The notes beneath the pieces were generated by a model. That model did no database searches, had not been told where the DNA came from, and was given only the letters and a program-made list of their open reading frames with translations. Below, piece by piece: positions 54,733 through 64,000 of a stretch of DNA of 64,000 nucleotides. The position numbers and the translations under genes are program-made. This DNA comes from JALHST01 sp038316335 (GTDB taxonomy: Bacteria; Bacteroidota; Bacteroidia; Flavobacteriales; Flavobacteriaceae): NCBI GenBank assembly GCA_038316335.1, contig JBBQAM010000011.1, positions 21,649 through 85,648 of the forward strand, in the 5' to 3' direction. Position 1 is the first letter of the stretch, and each line of letters begins with the position of its first letter.

Positions 54733-55473
54733 TCCTTTCAGTTAGTTATTAGGTTATAAATTCAATCCCAAGCTGATATTTATTGGGAGTACCATGCGAG
54801 TAAACGCGGCCAAACTTTAAACTTGACAAAAGGAATTCTTACGATTCTTTCAAAGTAAAATTTACGCATGTATACTCATTTGATCATGAGCATAATCAAG
54901 GAATCAAATGGAGGGATTTGGGGGTAAATCGCCTTGGCATAAAAACCAAACGGCCTTAGAGGTATCTTCTTTTCCCTGATTAAAATTGAAACAGGATTGA
55001 AAACGAAGTCTACTACAATCAGCCGAGAAATAGTGCTACCTTTCGGTATCAAATATTTAACGGTAAAAGTGGCTCATATTCTGCGAGTTATAAAATATAC
55101 TAGTTGAAGAGCATTTTTATTAGGACAACTTACTCCCAAAATAGGCGCCAGATTATGGGCTAGTTAGCGGCGCATCATTTTTTATTTTGAGTACAGCGTG
55201 GTGCTTAATTTGTGATTTCCGTATTGAAATAATCGACCCAGATCTTTCCTTACTATTCAATTTCGGGATATGCTTTCTAAAAAGTTGATTTCTTAAAAAA
55301 ATAATGTCTTTGGATAATGGATATAACTTAGTAGCACACACTGAAACGATTGTATGGCAGTCACTAAAATTTAAGAACATTTTCTAAATGTTATAACATA
55401 CTACTCCTCTTGTCCTTTTTAGCCAAAAAAAAAGACCTGTTACCAGGTCTTCTTTTTTTTCTTGATTTTTAAA
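54733..55473. other. Long AT-rich spacer between the two giant genes
   Basis: A 741-base stretch with no gene I can support. It should hold the promoter of the CotH gene; near 54850-54857 a one-mismatch -7 box (TTACTTTG on the minus strand) is seen. The left of 55474 holds a terminator. A 75-codon minus-strand frame at 55153-55380 is probably chance. Confidence 0.4.
55425..55462 (-). terminator. Terminator of the metallophosphoesterase gene
   Basis: The eight-base stem AAGACCTG / CAGGTCTT (55432-55439, 55444-55451) with a four-base loop is flanked by a long A-run on its left, giving a U-run for the minus-strand transcript. A T-run on the right makes it usable in both directions. Confidence 0.9.
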
Positions 55474-58400
55474 TTATTCGCGTATAATCATTTGTTTCTG
55501 GAAATGGAAGCCCCGATCATTCGTGGTTTTAATGATATACGTTCCCGGCTGCATAAAATTCAGGTCAAGGGTATATATCTCCCCGGCCTTGATATCCTCT
55601 GCCGAATAGGTACGCACCAGCCTGCCCGTGATATCGAAGACCATGATCGTCTCCACCGTTTCGGGATTTTCGAAACTGGCCTCGGTATAACTGCTGGCCG
55701 GATTAGGCGATAGCGTAAGGGTGTTCCCGATTTTGGCCGTCAGTGCCGGGCCGTTCTGAACCACCTGGAAGCTTACGATTTTGGGCGTTCCCTGGCTGCC
55801 GGTCAGGTTCTTGCCTGAATAAGGTGTGACCGTGATGGTGTAGTTGCCTACCCCAAAGAGGCTGCCAATATAATCCGGTCCGGTATTTCCATACAAAACC
55901 AAGGGGGCATTATTCTCCGTCTGTGTCTTGGCCTTTGCGCCAGTGAGCACCATCCTTATACTTTTCACATCAGAGGTTACAAAGGCTTCAATAGTGAGAT
56001 TTTGTGTCGGTAGCGTATTTAGCCCGATGACCATACCATTGGTTAGAGCGCCTATTGACAAATCGGTATTCGCGTTTATAAGTGCCAGGGAAGTTACTGA
56101 CAAAGCGACCGGGCAACTTACCCCAGGGTCCGCCCCGTCTATAAGTCCGTCACAGTTGTTGTCTATCCCGTCGCAGATTTCGACCGCGCCCGGGTGTACC
56201 GCTGCATTGTTGTCGTTGCAATCGGTATTGTTCGTGACATAGCCAGTACGTGGGCCGCACAATTGGGTCGCACTCGAGGGGTTGCCATAGCCGTCCCCGT
56301 CAAGGTCGGCATAATAGGTGCTGGTCGGAAGCCCTTCGTCGATCTGGCCGTCACAATTGTTGTCGATACCGTCACAGATCTCGGGAGCACCCGGATGTAT
56401 CGCAGCGTTATTGTCGTTACAGTCCACATCGTTGAGATAGCCGTCCCCGTCATTGTCTACAAGCCCTGCCACCAACTGGAAGGTGATGACCCGTGGCGTG
56501 CCCTGGGTACCCCCGAGGTACTTGGCAGAATAGGGCGTTACGGTTATCGTATAGGTGCCCAGGCCGAAATTGCTGCCGATATAATCGGCCCCCGTATTGC
56601 CGTACAAGGCCAAGGGTGCATTGTTCTCGGTCTGTGTCTTGGTCTTGGATCCTGAAAGAACCATTCGTACGCTGCCGACATCGGAGGTAACGAAGGCCTC
56701 GATGCTCAGGTTCTGAGTCGGCAATGTGGCTATATTGATCACCATGCCATTGGTCAACGGATACAGGGCAACATCACTAGCGGCATTGATCAACGTGATG
56801 CCTGTTACCGAAAGTACGGTTGAACAGGTCACCCCAGGCTCATCCCCATCAACTAGCCCGTTACAGTTGTTGTCGATACCATCGCAGATCTCGACTGCCC
56901 CTGGATGTACTGCGGCATTGTTGTCGTTACAGTCTGTATTGTTCGTTACATACCCCGCAGGGGCGCTGCATGATTGCAATTCGCTCGAGGGGTTACCAAA
57001 ACCGTCCCCATCAAGGTCTGCATAATAACTAATTGTTGGAATTCCTTCGTCGATATTCCCATCGCAATTGTTGTCGATACCATCACAGATCTCAACAGCG
57101 CCGGGATGGATTGCAGCCATCGTATCGTCACAGTCGGTATTGTCGGTCACATAGCCCGTTGGCATACTACACGCCAGGATTACACTTGCTGGGTCCCCGT
57201 AGCCGTCGCCGTCCAAGTCGGCGTAATAACTATCGCCTGGAAAGCCTTCATCGATGGTCCCGTCACAATTGTTGTCGATCCCGTCGCAGATCTCTACAGC
57301 ACCCGGGTTGATTGCTGACAAGGTATCATCACAATCGGTATTGTCTGCCACATAACCCGTTGGTGGACCACTGCAGGAAAGTACTTCGTCCGACAGATTA
57401 CCATAACCGTCCCCGTCAAGGTCGGCGTAATAGGCCACCGGCGCCAAGCCTTCGTCGATCTGTCCGTCGCAGTTATTGTCGATGCCATCACAGATCTCGA
57501 TCGCACCGGGGTTTATTTCGGCAATGCTGTCGTTACAGTCTGTATTGTCGGTTACATACCCGGCCACCGGGCCGCATGACTGTAGCTCGCTAGCAGGGTC
57601 GCCATAGCCATCCCCGTCGGTGTCGGCATAGTACGTGGTTGTAACGCCTTCGTCGATCTGGCCATCGCAGTTGTTATCGATGCCATCGCATATCTCGGTC
57701 GCTCCCGGGTTGACATCAAAATTATTGTCATCACAGTCCACGTCGGCATTGTAGCCATCACCATCATTGTCTATCGGTGGTGCATCTGCCAACTCAAAGT
57801 TTACCGTCCTCGGAGTACCCTGGGTACCGGTCAGGTTGTTACCCGAAAAGGGTGTAACCGTAAAGGAATAGGTTCCCACTATAAAGGTACTTCCATTATA
57901 ATTCGATCCACTATTCCCATAGAGGGCATAGAGCGGATTGTTCTCTGTCATGGTCTGTGACTTCGCGCCACTGAGTACCAGACGAAGACTCTCTACATCA
58001 TTGGTAGCAAAGACTTCAATGGTCAGGTTCAATGTGGGCAAGGTATTTATGTCGATGATCATACCATCGGTCAAGGCGCCTAAGGAGACATTGTTGTCGG
58101 CATCTATCAATTCTATACCGGTTACGGCCAGAACAGTTAAGGTTTGCCCTGTAACCGCTTGATTCTTCGTAATGGCGCCAGCACTGGTATGACTAATGTT
58201 TCCAGAGGAAGACCCATCAGTTGCCCGATTTAAACGCACATAAATAGTAGTTGCGTTCACGGAACCTCCGGCTTGGGTTAAGGTTATGGCAGAACCATAG
58301 CCACTACCACTGGTTGTAGAGATTTCAAAATCGGTTGGAGCAGTCAAGGCGATATCGGCTGTTAAATCACTTCCTGCTACCGTATAACTTTGCGTTGCAG

Positions 58401-61400
58401 ATGGTATTCCTGCTTGGCTGTTAAATGCGATAAGCGATCCTGAAATCGTAATGGTCGGTTGTGGAACGGCCGTTACCCCACTTACAGCGACATTTTGAGT
58501 GGTAGCCCCATCACTGCTATGGCTAATATTTCCCGATGGTGTACCAACCGTTGCCCGATTCAAACGCACATAGATGGTAGTTGCTGATATCGCGCCACCG
58601 GTTTGTGTCAAGGTTAAAGTAGGGCCAAATCCACTACCGCTGCTTGTAGAGATCTCGAAATCGGCAGGAGCCGTCAAAGCGATATCCGTGGTAAGATTGC
58701 CACCCGATACCGTATAGGATTTTTCAGCCGAAGGCGATCCAGGTACACTGTTGAATGCAGGTAATGAATTCCCTGATACCAAGATGAAAGGATCGGTACT
58801 TGACAGGTATTCAACGGTAAGTTTAGGCCGTATGGATTGTGTGGTGCTCTCCCTAGATGACAATTGCTGTCCATCGGCCGAATCGGTGGCTAACATCAAC
58901 CAACCGTTGTTAGTAAACGTACCATCTAGCCAAGCCTGAATGGTTGCAGCGGGAACGGAAACCGTAATTGGTCCCGTATAGCCATCATTCCCAGGCCAAT
59001 TGGCATTTATGGCACTTTCAGCGTCGGTGCCGTTGGCGGCAAAATGCCGATTTCCATTGGAAACATAGGAAATGGTTGCCTCGTCCCACGATTGTAACAT
59101 GCGATACATATTGAATCCCTGGCCCTCGGTATCCACATTGAATTCAAGGGTTGCCGATGAAATAATACTTCCCGAAGGAATCGGCGCAAGATCAAACTTC
59201 AATAAGCTCGTGCGGTCGTCGGTGGTATTTACGTCCTGTATAAATGTCAGTTCGGCTCCTCTTACAACGCCCTCATTGCCGGCTTCATCGAAAAGATAGG
59301 TATCCCGTGTTCCGGAATAACCATTCAAACCATCCTGCAAAACAATTTCGTCGGTTAAGGAAGGTGCTGTCGTATTCCCACTGAGCGTAACATTTCGCGC
59401 TATGGCTCCGGGACTGCTATGACTGATGACACCGTTCGAGATGCCTTCGGTCGCTCGGTTCAGACGCACATATATGGTAGTTGTAGGCACCGTACCACCG
59501 CTTTCGACTAGGTTTAAAACCGTACCGAAACCGCTGCCACTGTTTAACGAAATTTCGAAATTGACCGGAGCGGCAAGGGCTATGTCAGCCCCCAAATTAC
59601 CACCGGAAACTGTATAGGACTGCACGGCGGAGGGAGTTCCGGTTTCACTATCAAATGATGGTAGCGTTGTAGCCGATACCAAAATATACGGATCCGTGGT
59701 CGATGCGATGTATCCTATGGTCAATTTGGGCCTAATGGCCTGCGAGGCACTCTCCCGTGATGACAATTGCTGCCCGTCATCGGGATGGGTGGCAAGCATG
59801 AGCCAACCGTTGTTGGGCAAGGTCCCGTCGATCCAATCCTGGATGGTCGACGGTGGTACGGTGACCGTAATCGGCCCCGTATACCCATCATTACCGGGCC
59901 AACTTGTATTTAAGGTACTTTCTGCGTCTGAATTATCGGCGGCAAAATGTCCTCCGTTCGAAGTGAAGGAAATGGTCGCTTCGTCCCAGGCCTGCAACAT
60001 GCGGTACATGGCAAAGCCCTGGCCTTCAGTATCTACATTGAACTCAAGGGTTGCCGATGTAATGGTACTGCCCGTCGGAACTGGCGCCAGATCGAACTTT
60101 AATAAGGAGGTACGGTCATCCCCTGTATTCACATCTTGTATAAAGGTAAGCTCGCTGCCACGCACTGTACCTGGGGAAACATCATATAGGTAGGTATCCC
60201 GTGTTCCGGCATAACTGTTTAGGCCGTCTTGTAAGACGATTTCGTCTGTTAGGGAGGGGGTGGTTGTATTCCCACTTAGTGTAACATTGCGCGTCAATGC
60301 TCCACTACTGGTATGCGTTATGGTTCCATTGGAGACACCTTCAGTGGCCCGGTTAAGGCGCACATATATAGTGGTCGGTGCAACCGAACCTCCAGTTTGT
60401 GGCAAGGTTAGATTAGTGCCGAATCCGCTTCCGCTACTGGTCGAAATTTCAAAATTGGTTGGTGCCGTCAACGCAATACCCGCAGTAAGATTACCACCGG
60501 ATACCGTATAGGACTGCACTGTAGATGGGCTACCTGGTTCACTGCTAAATGCTGGCAAGGAACTTCCAGAAACCAAGATGTATGGATCGGTGGTCGATGC
60601 GATATATCCAATGGTCAGTTTGGGCCTGATGGCTTGGGTCGCACTCTCACGAGACGACAATTGCTGGCCGTCCCCGGCTAAATCTGTAGCCACCATCAAC
60701 CAACCATTGTTGGCCAATGTCCCGTCGATCCAATCTTGGATGGTCGATACCGGTACAGTGACCGTGATTGGACCCACATAGGTATCATTCCCGGGCCAAT
60801 TGGCATCGATTGTACTTTCTGCATCCGTACCATTTGAGGCATAATGTCGGTTCCCCAAGGTGCTGTAACTTACCGTAGCCTCGTCCCAGGCTTGTAGCAT
60901 GCGGAACATATCAAATCCCTGGCCCTCGGTATCTACATTGAATTCAAGGCTCGCAGATGTTATCGTACTTCCTGAAGGTATCGAAGAAAGATCGAAACTT
61001 AAAAGAGAAGTCCTGGTGATTTCCCCATTGGTCTCATTATCCTGTATGAAAGTAATTTCATTTCCTCTTGCCAAGGTGGGATCGGTATTGTAAATATAGG
61101 TATCCCTAGTGCCCGAATAACTGTCTAGGCCATCCTGTAAGACCAATTCGGTATTCGAGACAGGATTGGAGGCCTGGCCGCTTACGGCTACATTTTGAGT
61201 GCTCGCACCGGCACTTGTATTGCTAATATTTGCGTTCGTAATGCCTTGCGTCGCCCTATTAAAACGTACATAAATTGTCGTAGCGGCCACAGTACCCCCA
61301 GAGCGTGGGAGGGTGACGGAACTACCAAAACCGCTGCCGCTTGAAGTAGAAACCTCAAAATCGGTGGGTGCGGTAACCGTAATATCAGTGGTTAAACCAC

Positions 61401-64000
61401 TCCCCGAGACTGAATAACTCTGCACGGCGGAGGGTACTCCCGGATCTGAAGTAAATGCGGAAAGCGGCGTTCCTGAAACGGATATGACCGGAGTTGCTGG
61501 TGCCCCAAAATCGTAGGCCAAAACAAATTGACTGGAGTCATCGGTATGACCGGCATCTTGTCCGGCGGTGCCAAGGTATGGGGAATAGGTCTCTACCGAA
61601 ATGGTGTTGTTGGCCGGTGAAAAAGTCATAATCCGCATATACCCATTGCCACCCCCTTGATCATCCTGGTAGTCTGATTCCACTGAATAGATAATGTTCC
61701 CATTGCTACCGGTGTCTGAACGTCTTCCTTCTCCATTGACATGGCCGCCAAGCGTTAGGAACACGTTTTCGTTATCACTTAAGGCGTTATAAATCGCCTG
61801 CCCCTGTGTTCCAAAACTGGCAGGATTGCCCGTACCTACCATGTAGTGGGTCGTAATGATAGCCTTTCGGTCGCTATACGTTGCCAATAATGCATCGGCC
61901 CAATCTAAAACGGCCTGGTCCATGCTCGTATCATACTCAAAATGAAAGATTATAAAATCCATTCCACCCGCGCTGAACAATTGATAGCTATTATCATTAT
62001 TCGAACCATAGTTACCACCATAGTAGACACGTCCACTGAAATGGGGTACCCCAAAATACTGATTGAAAAATGTAGTCGTCCCAGCGGCATCGCCAATAGG
62101 GCTCTGATCATGATTTCCTACCGAAAGACCGAACGGGATACCATCTGGAAGCGTTGTTGTAGCCGGGTTTTCAAGTAAACCGTATGCACCACTTGCTATG
62201 AGCCACTCAGAATTATTTCCACTATTGTCTCCATTTTGTACAATATCCCCAAGACCTGTAACAAAAACTATGTTTCTACTTTCCTTGTTATCGACGATCC
62301 ATTGCATCTGGGCAGCAAAGGCTGCCGGGTTACTACCTGGAGTACCATCTACCAAATGTTGGGTATCGGGAATCGCAACAATAGTGAAATCATCGCCAGG
62401 TAGTACAACCGCGTTCCACTGTGCATACAGCGTCGTGTTGGAGGTGATGGTAAAGATGTCGCTCGCCGCATAAGATATACCCCCGCCTCCGGCCTGGGTG
62501 TTCCAGCCGTTGAAGGTGTTGCCTGATTTTGAAAGGCTCCCTGCGCCAAGAACGTTTACCGTGGCACCCGAAATGTACGGACTACTGCCGTCAACAGGGG
62601 CTGTGCCCCCATCGTTCGTGTTCCCGTCATAAGTCACCGTGTAGGTGATTACGGGCGTCCATTGTGCAAAAAGCGTCGTGTTGGAGGTGATGGTAAAGGT
62701 ATCGCTCGCGGCATAGGCCGTGCCCCCGCCACCGGCCTGGGTATTCCAGCCGGCAAAGGTGTTTCCTGTCTTGGTCAATGTACCTGCGCCCTGGACGTTT
62801 ACCGTGGCACCCGAGGTGTACGGACTACTACCGTCAACAGGGACCGTGCCCCCGGTGTTCGTATTCCCGTCATAGGCCACCGTGTAGGTGATAACCGGTG
62901 TCCACTGTGCGAACAGCGTAGTATTGTTCGAAATCGTAAAGGTATCGCTTACGGCATAGGACGTGCCCCCGCCATCGGCCTGGGTGTTCCAGCCGTTGAA
63001 TGTGTTGCCGGTCTTTAAAAGGTCTCCAGCGCCGAGCACCGTCACCGTGGCACCCGAGGTGTACGGACTACTGCCGTCAACAGGGGCCGTGCCCCCGGTG
63101 TTCGTATTCCCGTCATAGGTGACCGTATACGTGGTCGCCGCCGTATAGTTGATGCTCAGTTTGGGATGCCATTCAAGCGTACTGTTCTCCCTTGAGGCCA
63201 GTTGTTGGCCATTCGAAGGATGCGTGCCGACCATCAGCCACCCGTTGTTGGTCGCCGGGGCATCGATCCAGCCTTGGATGGTAGCAGCGGGGACGGTAAC
63301 GGTAATGTATCCCACATAGTTCAATTCACCGGGCCAATTCCCGTCAACGGCACTGGCCGCTTCCACGTCGTCGGGATCCACCCCGCCCCCCAATGAGGTA
63401 TAGGTCGAGGATTCATCCCAGGCCGCCAACATGCGGTGCATCGCGAATCCCTCCCCTTCCGTGGTAACATAGAACTGGAGTACGGCCGAGGTGACCGCAC
63501 TGCCCGCGGGGATCGAGGCCAGGTCGAACTTTAAGAGCGACCTACGCTCATCACTGGGATTGATATCCTGAATCAGGGTAGTAGCAGTCCCATAGGAGGT
63601 CGTCGGATTATTGTCCCAAATATAGGTGTCGAGCGTGCCCGTATAGCTAACGTTGTCCTGGAAGCTTACCGTGGGAACGTCCCATTGTGCATAGAGCGTC
63701 GTGTTGCCCGTAATGTTGAAGGTGTTCCCTTGTGAATAGGACGTGCCGCTGCCGTTGGCCGCGGTGTTCCAGCCCGTGAAGTCATTGCCCGTCTTGTTCA
63801 GCGTGCCCGTGCCGAGCACCTGTACCGAGGCACCCGATGTATACGGACTGCCAATGTCGACAGGGGCCGTGCCGCCGGTGTTCGTATTCCCGTCATAGGT
63901 GACCGTATAGGTCTCGGGCGTCCACTGGGCGTATAATGTCGTGTTTTCCGTAATATTGAAAGTGGCCGCGGCCGCATAGGCCGTACCACCGCCACCGGCC
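55474..64000 (-). CDS. Giant T9SS cargo protein with InlB, DNRLRE, metallophosphoesterase and MopE repeats, 5' end missing
   Basis: At least 2841 residues, open to the right window edge. From the visible N-terminal side: InlB/Flg_new repeats (YTVTYDGNTNTGGTAP); a DNRLRE-type domain; three more InlB units; a calcineurin-like phosphoesterase (nucleotides about 61500-62390; PDTQH, GNHD, TTHYMVG, GGHVNG); five Ig-like units (SYTVSGGNLTADI type) alternating with three DNRLRE units (DGLNSYAGTRDTYLYD); the VTGIELIDADN modules with seven MopE units; and a T9SS sorting domain (55474-55725; SPNPASSYTEASFENPE). The phosphoesterase motifs look complete, so secreted phosphatase or nuclease activity is possible. 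The start lies outside the window. Confidence 0.88.
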   Translation of the reverse strand, partial: AGGGGTAYAAAATFNITENTTLYAQWTPETYTVTYDGNTNTGGTAPVDIGSPYTSGASVQVLGTGTLNKTGNDFTGWNTAANGSGTSYSQGNTFNITGNTTLYAQWDVPTVSFQDNVSYTGTLDTYIWDNNPTTSYGTATTLIQDINPSDERRSLLKFDLASIPAGSAVTSAVLQFYVTTEGEGFAMHRMLAAWDESSTYTSLGGGVDPDDVEAASAVDGNWPGELNYVGYITVTVPAATIQGWIDAPATNNGWLMVGTHPSNGQQLASRENSTLEWHPKLSINYTAATTYTVTYDGNTNTGGTAPVDGSSPYTSGATVTVLGAGDLLKTGNTFNGWNTQADGGGTSYAVSDTFTISNNTTLFAQWTPVITYTVAYDGNTNTGGTVPVDGSSPYTSGATVNVQGAGTLTKTGNTFAGWNTQAGGGGTAYAASDTFTITSNTTLFAQWTPVITYTVTYDGNTNDGGTAPVDGSSPYISGATVNVLGAGSLSKSGNTFNGWNTQAGGGGISYAASDIFTITSNTTLYAQWNAVVLPGDDFTIVAIPDTQHLVDGTPGSNPAAFAAQMQWIVDNKESRNIVFVTGLGDIVQNGDNSGNNSEWLIASGAYGLLENPATTTLPDGIPFGLSVGNHDQSPIGDAAGTTTFFNQYFGVPHFSGRVYYGGNYGSNNDNSYQLFSAGGMDFIIFHFEYDTSMDQAVLDWADALLATYSDRKAIITTHYMVGTGNPASFGTQGQAIYNALSDNENVFLTLGGHVNGEGRRSDTGSNGNIIYSVESDYQDDQGGGNGYMRIMTFSPANNTISVETYSPYLGTAGQDAGHTDDSSQFVLAYDFGAPATPVISVSGTPLSAFTSDPGVPSAVQSYSVSGSGLTTDITVTAPTDFEVSTSSGSGFGSSVTLPRSGGTVAATTIYVRFNRATQGITNANISNTSAGASTQNVAVSGQASNPVSNTELVLQDGLDSYSGTRDTYIYNTDPTLARGNEITFIQDNETNGEITRTSLLSFDLSSIPSGSTITSASLEFNVDTEGQGFDMFRMLQAWDEATVSYSTLGNRHYASNGTDAESTIDANWPGNDTYVGPITVTVPVSTIQDWIDGTLANNGWLMVATDLAGDGQQLSSRESATQAIRPKLTIGYIASTTDPYILVSGSSLPAFSSEPGSPSTVQSYTVSGGNLTAGIALTAPTNFEISTSSGSGFGTNLTLPQTGGSVAPTTIYVRLNRATEGVSNGTITHTSSGALTRNVTLSGNTTTPSLTDEIVLQDGLNSYAGTRDTYLYDVSPGTVRGSELTFIQDVNTGDDRTSLLKFDLAPVPTGSTITSATLEFNVDTEGQGFAMYRMLQAWDEATISFTSNGGHFAADNSDAESTLNTSWPGNDGYTGPITVTVPPSTIQDWIDGTLPNNGWLMLATHPDDGQQLSSRESASQAIRPKLTIGYIASTTDPYILVSATTLPSFDSETGTPSAVQSYTVSGGNLGADIALAAPVNFEISLNSGSGFGTVLNLVESGGTVPTTTIYVRLNRATEGISNGVISHSSPGAIARNVTLSGNTTAPSLTDEIVLQDGLNGYSGTRDTYLFDEAGNEGVVRGAELTFIQDVNTTDDRTSLLKFDLAPIPSGSIISSATLEFNVDTEGQGFNMYRMLQSWDEATISYVSNGNRHFAANGTDAESAINANWPGNDGYTGPITVSVPAATIQAWLDGTFTNNGWLMLATDSADGQQLSSRESTTQSIRPKLTVEYLSSTDPFILVSGNSLPAFNSVPGSPSAEKSYTVSGGNLTTDIALTAPADFEISTSSGSGFGPTLTLTQTGGAISATTIYVRLNRATVGTPSGNISHSSDGATTQNVAVSGVTAVPQPTITISGSLIAFNSQAGIPSATQSYTVAGSDLTADIALTAPTDFEISTTSGSGYGSAITLTQAGGSVNATTIYVRLNRATDGSSSGNISHTSAGAITKNQAVTGQTLTVLAVTGIELIDADNNVSLGALTDGMIIDINTLPTLNLTIEVFATNDVESLRLVLSGAKSQTMTENNPLYALYGNSGSNYNGSTFIVGTYSFTVTPFSGNNLTGTQGTPRTVNFELADAPPIDNDGDGYNADVDCDDNNFDVNPGATEICDGIDNNCDGQIDEGVTTTYYADTDGDGYGDPASELQSCGPVAGYVTDNTDCNDSIAEINPGAIEICDGIDNNCDGQIDEGLAPVAYYADLDGDGYGNLSDEVLSCSGPPTGYVADNTDCDDTLSAINPGAVEICDGIDNNCDGTIDEGFPGDSYYADLDGDGYGDPASVILACSMPTGYVTDNTDCDDTMAAIHPGAVEICDGIDNNCDGNIDEGIPTISYYADLDGDGFGNPSSELQSCSAPAGYVTNNTDCNDNNAAVHPGAVEICDGIDNNCNGLVDGDEPGVTCSTVLSVTGITLINAASDVALYPLTNGMVINIATLPTQNLSIEAFVTSDVGSVRMVLSGSKTKTQTENNAPLALYGNTGADYIGSNFGLGTYTITVTPYSAKYLGGTQGTPRVITFQLVAGLVDNDGDGYLNDVDCNDNNAAIHPGAPEICDGIDNNCDGQIDEGLPTSTYYADLDGDGYGNPSSATQLCGPRTGYVTNNTDCNDNNAAVHPGAVEICDGIDNNCDGLIDGADPGVSCPVALSVTSLALINANTDLSIGALTNGMVIGLNTLPTQNLTIEAFVTSDVKSIRMVLTGAKAKTQTENNAPLVLYGNTGPDYIGSLFGVGNYTITVTPYSGKNLTGSQGTPKIVSFQVVQNGPALTAKIGNTLTLSPNPASSYTEASFENPETVETIMVFDITGRLVRTYSAEDIKAGEIYTLDLNFMQPGTYIIKTTNDRGFHFQKQMIIRE
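56111..56460 (-). repeat. MopE-type repeat array 2 of the phosphoesterase protein
   Basis: Two coding units, nearly identical to 48145-48495 in the neighbouring gene, including shared synonymous codons. Confidence 0.85.
56822..57774 (-). repeat. MopE-type repeat array 1 of the phosphoesterase protein
   Basis: Five tandem coding units of about 200 bases with the EICDGIDNNC core. The first and last units are closest to those of 48853-49794; the middle units differ more. Confidence 0.85.
58150..61480 (-). repeat. Alternating Ig-like and DNRLRE repeats
   Basis: Coding repeats with a period of about 900 bases. Ig-like units start near 61480, 60590, 59690, 58790 and 58455, and DNRLRE units near 61150, 60240 and 59345. 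The DNRLRE copies share long DNA stretches, for example around TIQDWIDGTL and NNGWLM, showing recent expansion. Confidence 0.8.
62400..63130 (-). repeat. InlB/Flg_new repeats
   Basis: Three tandem coding units of about 237 bases, each YTVTYDGNTN...GGTAPVDGSSPY...FNGWNTQ...NTTLFAQW. They are nearly identical at DNA level. Another one and a half units occur at 63670-64000, beyond a DNRLRE domain, and continue off the window. Confidence 0.85.

Noticed and set aside
55153..55380. A 75-codon minus-strand frame as a gene
   Set aside because: No recognised motif, AT-rich spacer composition and no start context; treated as chance.
61920..62200. Plus-strand frames inside the giant minus-strand genes
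   Set aside because: They are shadows produced by the biased codon use of the repeats and have no independent motifs.

Overview
The window looks like chromosomal DNA of a marine-type member of the Flavobacteriaceae (Bacteroidetes). The evidence is two giant secreted proteins with type IX secretion (T9SS) C-terminal sorting domains, near absence of Shine-Dalgarno sequences, promoter motifs of the Bacteroidetes type (TTTG, 19 nt, TAnnTTTG), a ThrA-ThrB-ThrC operon of the flavobacterial form, and carbohydrate genes typical of algal or plant polysaccharide degraders. No rRNA, tRNA, insertion sequence, CRISPR array or SusC/SusD pair was seen.

Layout. (1) 1-4665: the distal part of an N-type F-ATPase operon (atpQ-R-B-E-F-A-G). 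Its c subunit carries a complete sodium-ligand set. (2) 4914-7961: an AhpD-like protein, a D-2-hydroxyacid dehydrogenase and an aldo-keto reductase. (3) 7993-26009: a carbohydrate-oxidation neighbourhood whose products nearly all carry export signals: a lipoprotein c-type cytochrome, a lipoprotein PQQ-type sugar dehydrogenase, NIPSNAP, a beta-propeller lactonase, a GH26 mannanase, a sugar isomerase-like protein, a BASS transporter, an NTF2-like protein, an RraA-like aldolase, an enolase-superfamily dehydratase, a GFOR-like oxidoreductase, ThuA, a DUF1349/TolB-like protein, a GH51 arabinofuranosidase and a DUF1080 protein. Four of these have twin-arginine motifs. (4) 26118-47439: housekeeping genes: HD-family 7TM phosphodiesterase, thiolase, an NlpC/P60-like protein lacking its catalytic cysteine, TPR protein, gyrA, clpC, nnr, thrABC with a probable threonine-rich leader peptide, gcvT, an RmlD-like reductase, a pterin dehydratase and yebC. 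(5) 47509-64000: two giant minus-strand T9SS cargo genes sharing nearly the same C-terminal arm of Ig-like and MopE-type repeats. The second runs off the right edge.

How the genes may work together. The most interesting hypothesis is a cell-envelope, non-phosphorylative sugar route. Glycosidases release sugars, PQQ and GFOR-like enzymes oxidise them (electrons to the cytochrome c), and the lactonase opens lactones. The exported enolase-superfamily dehydratase and exported RraA-like aldolase would cleave the acids, and the BASS carrier could import an oxoacid with sodium. The N-ATPase is a second sodium-linked system nearby. The individual families and export signals are read from sequence; the pathway is inference.
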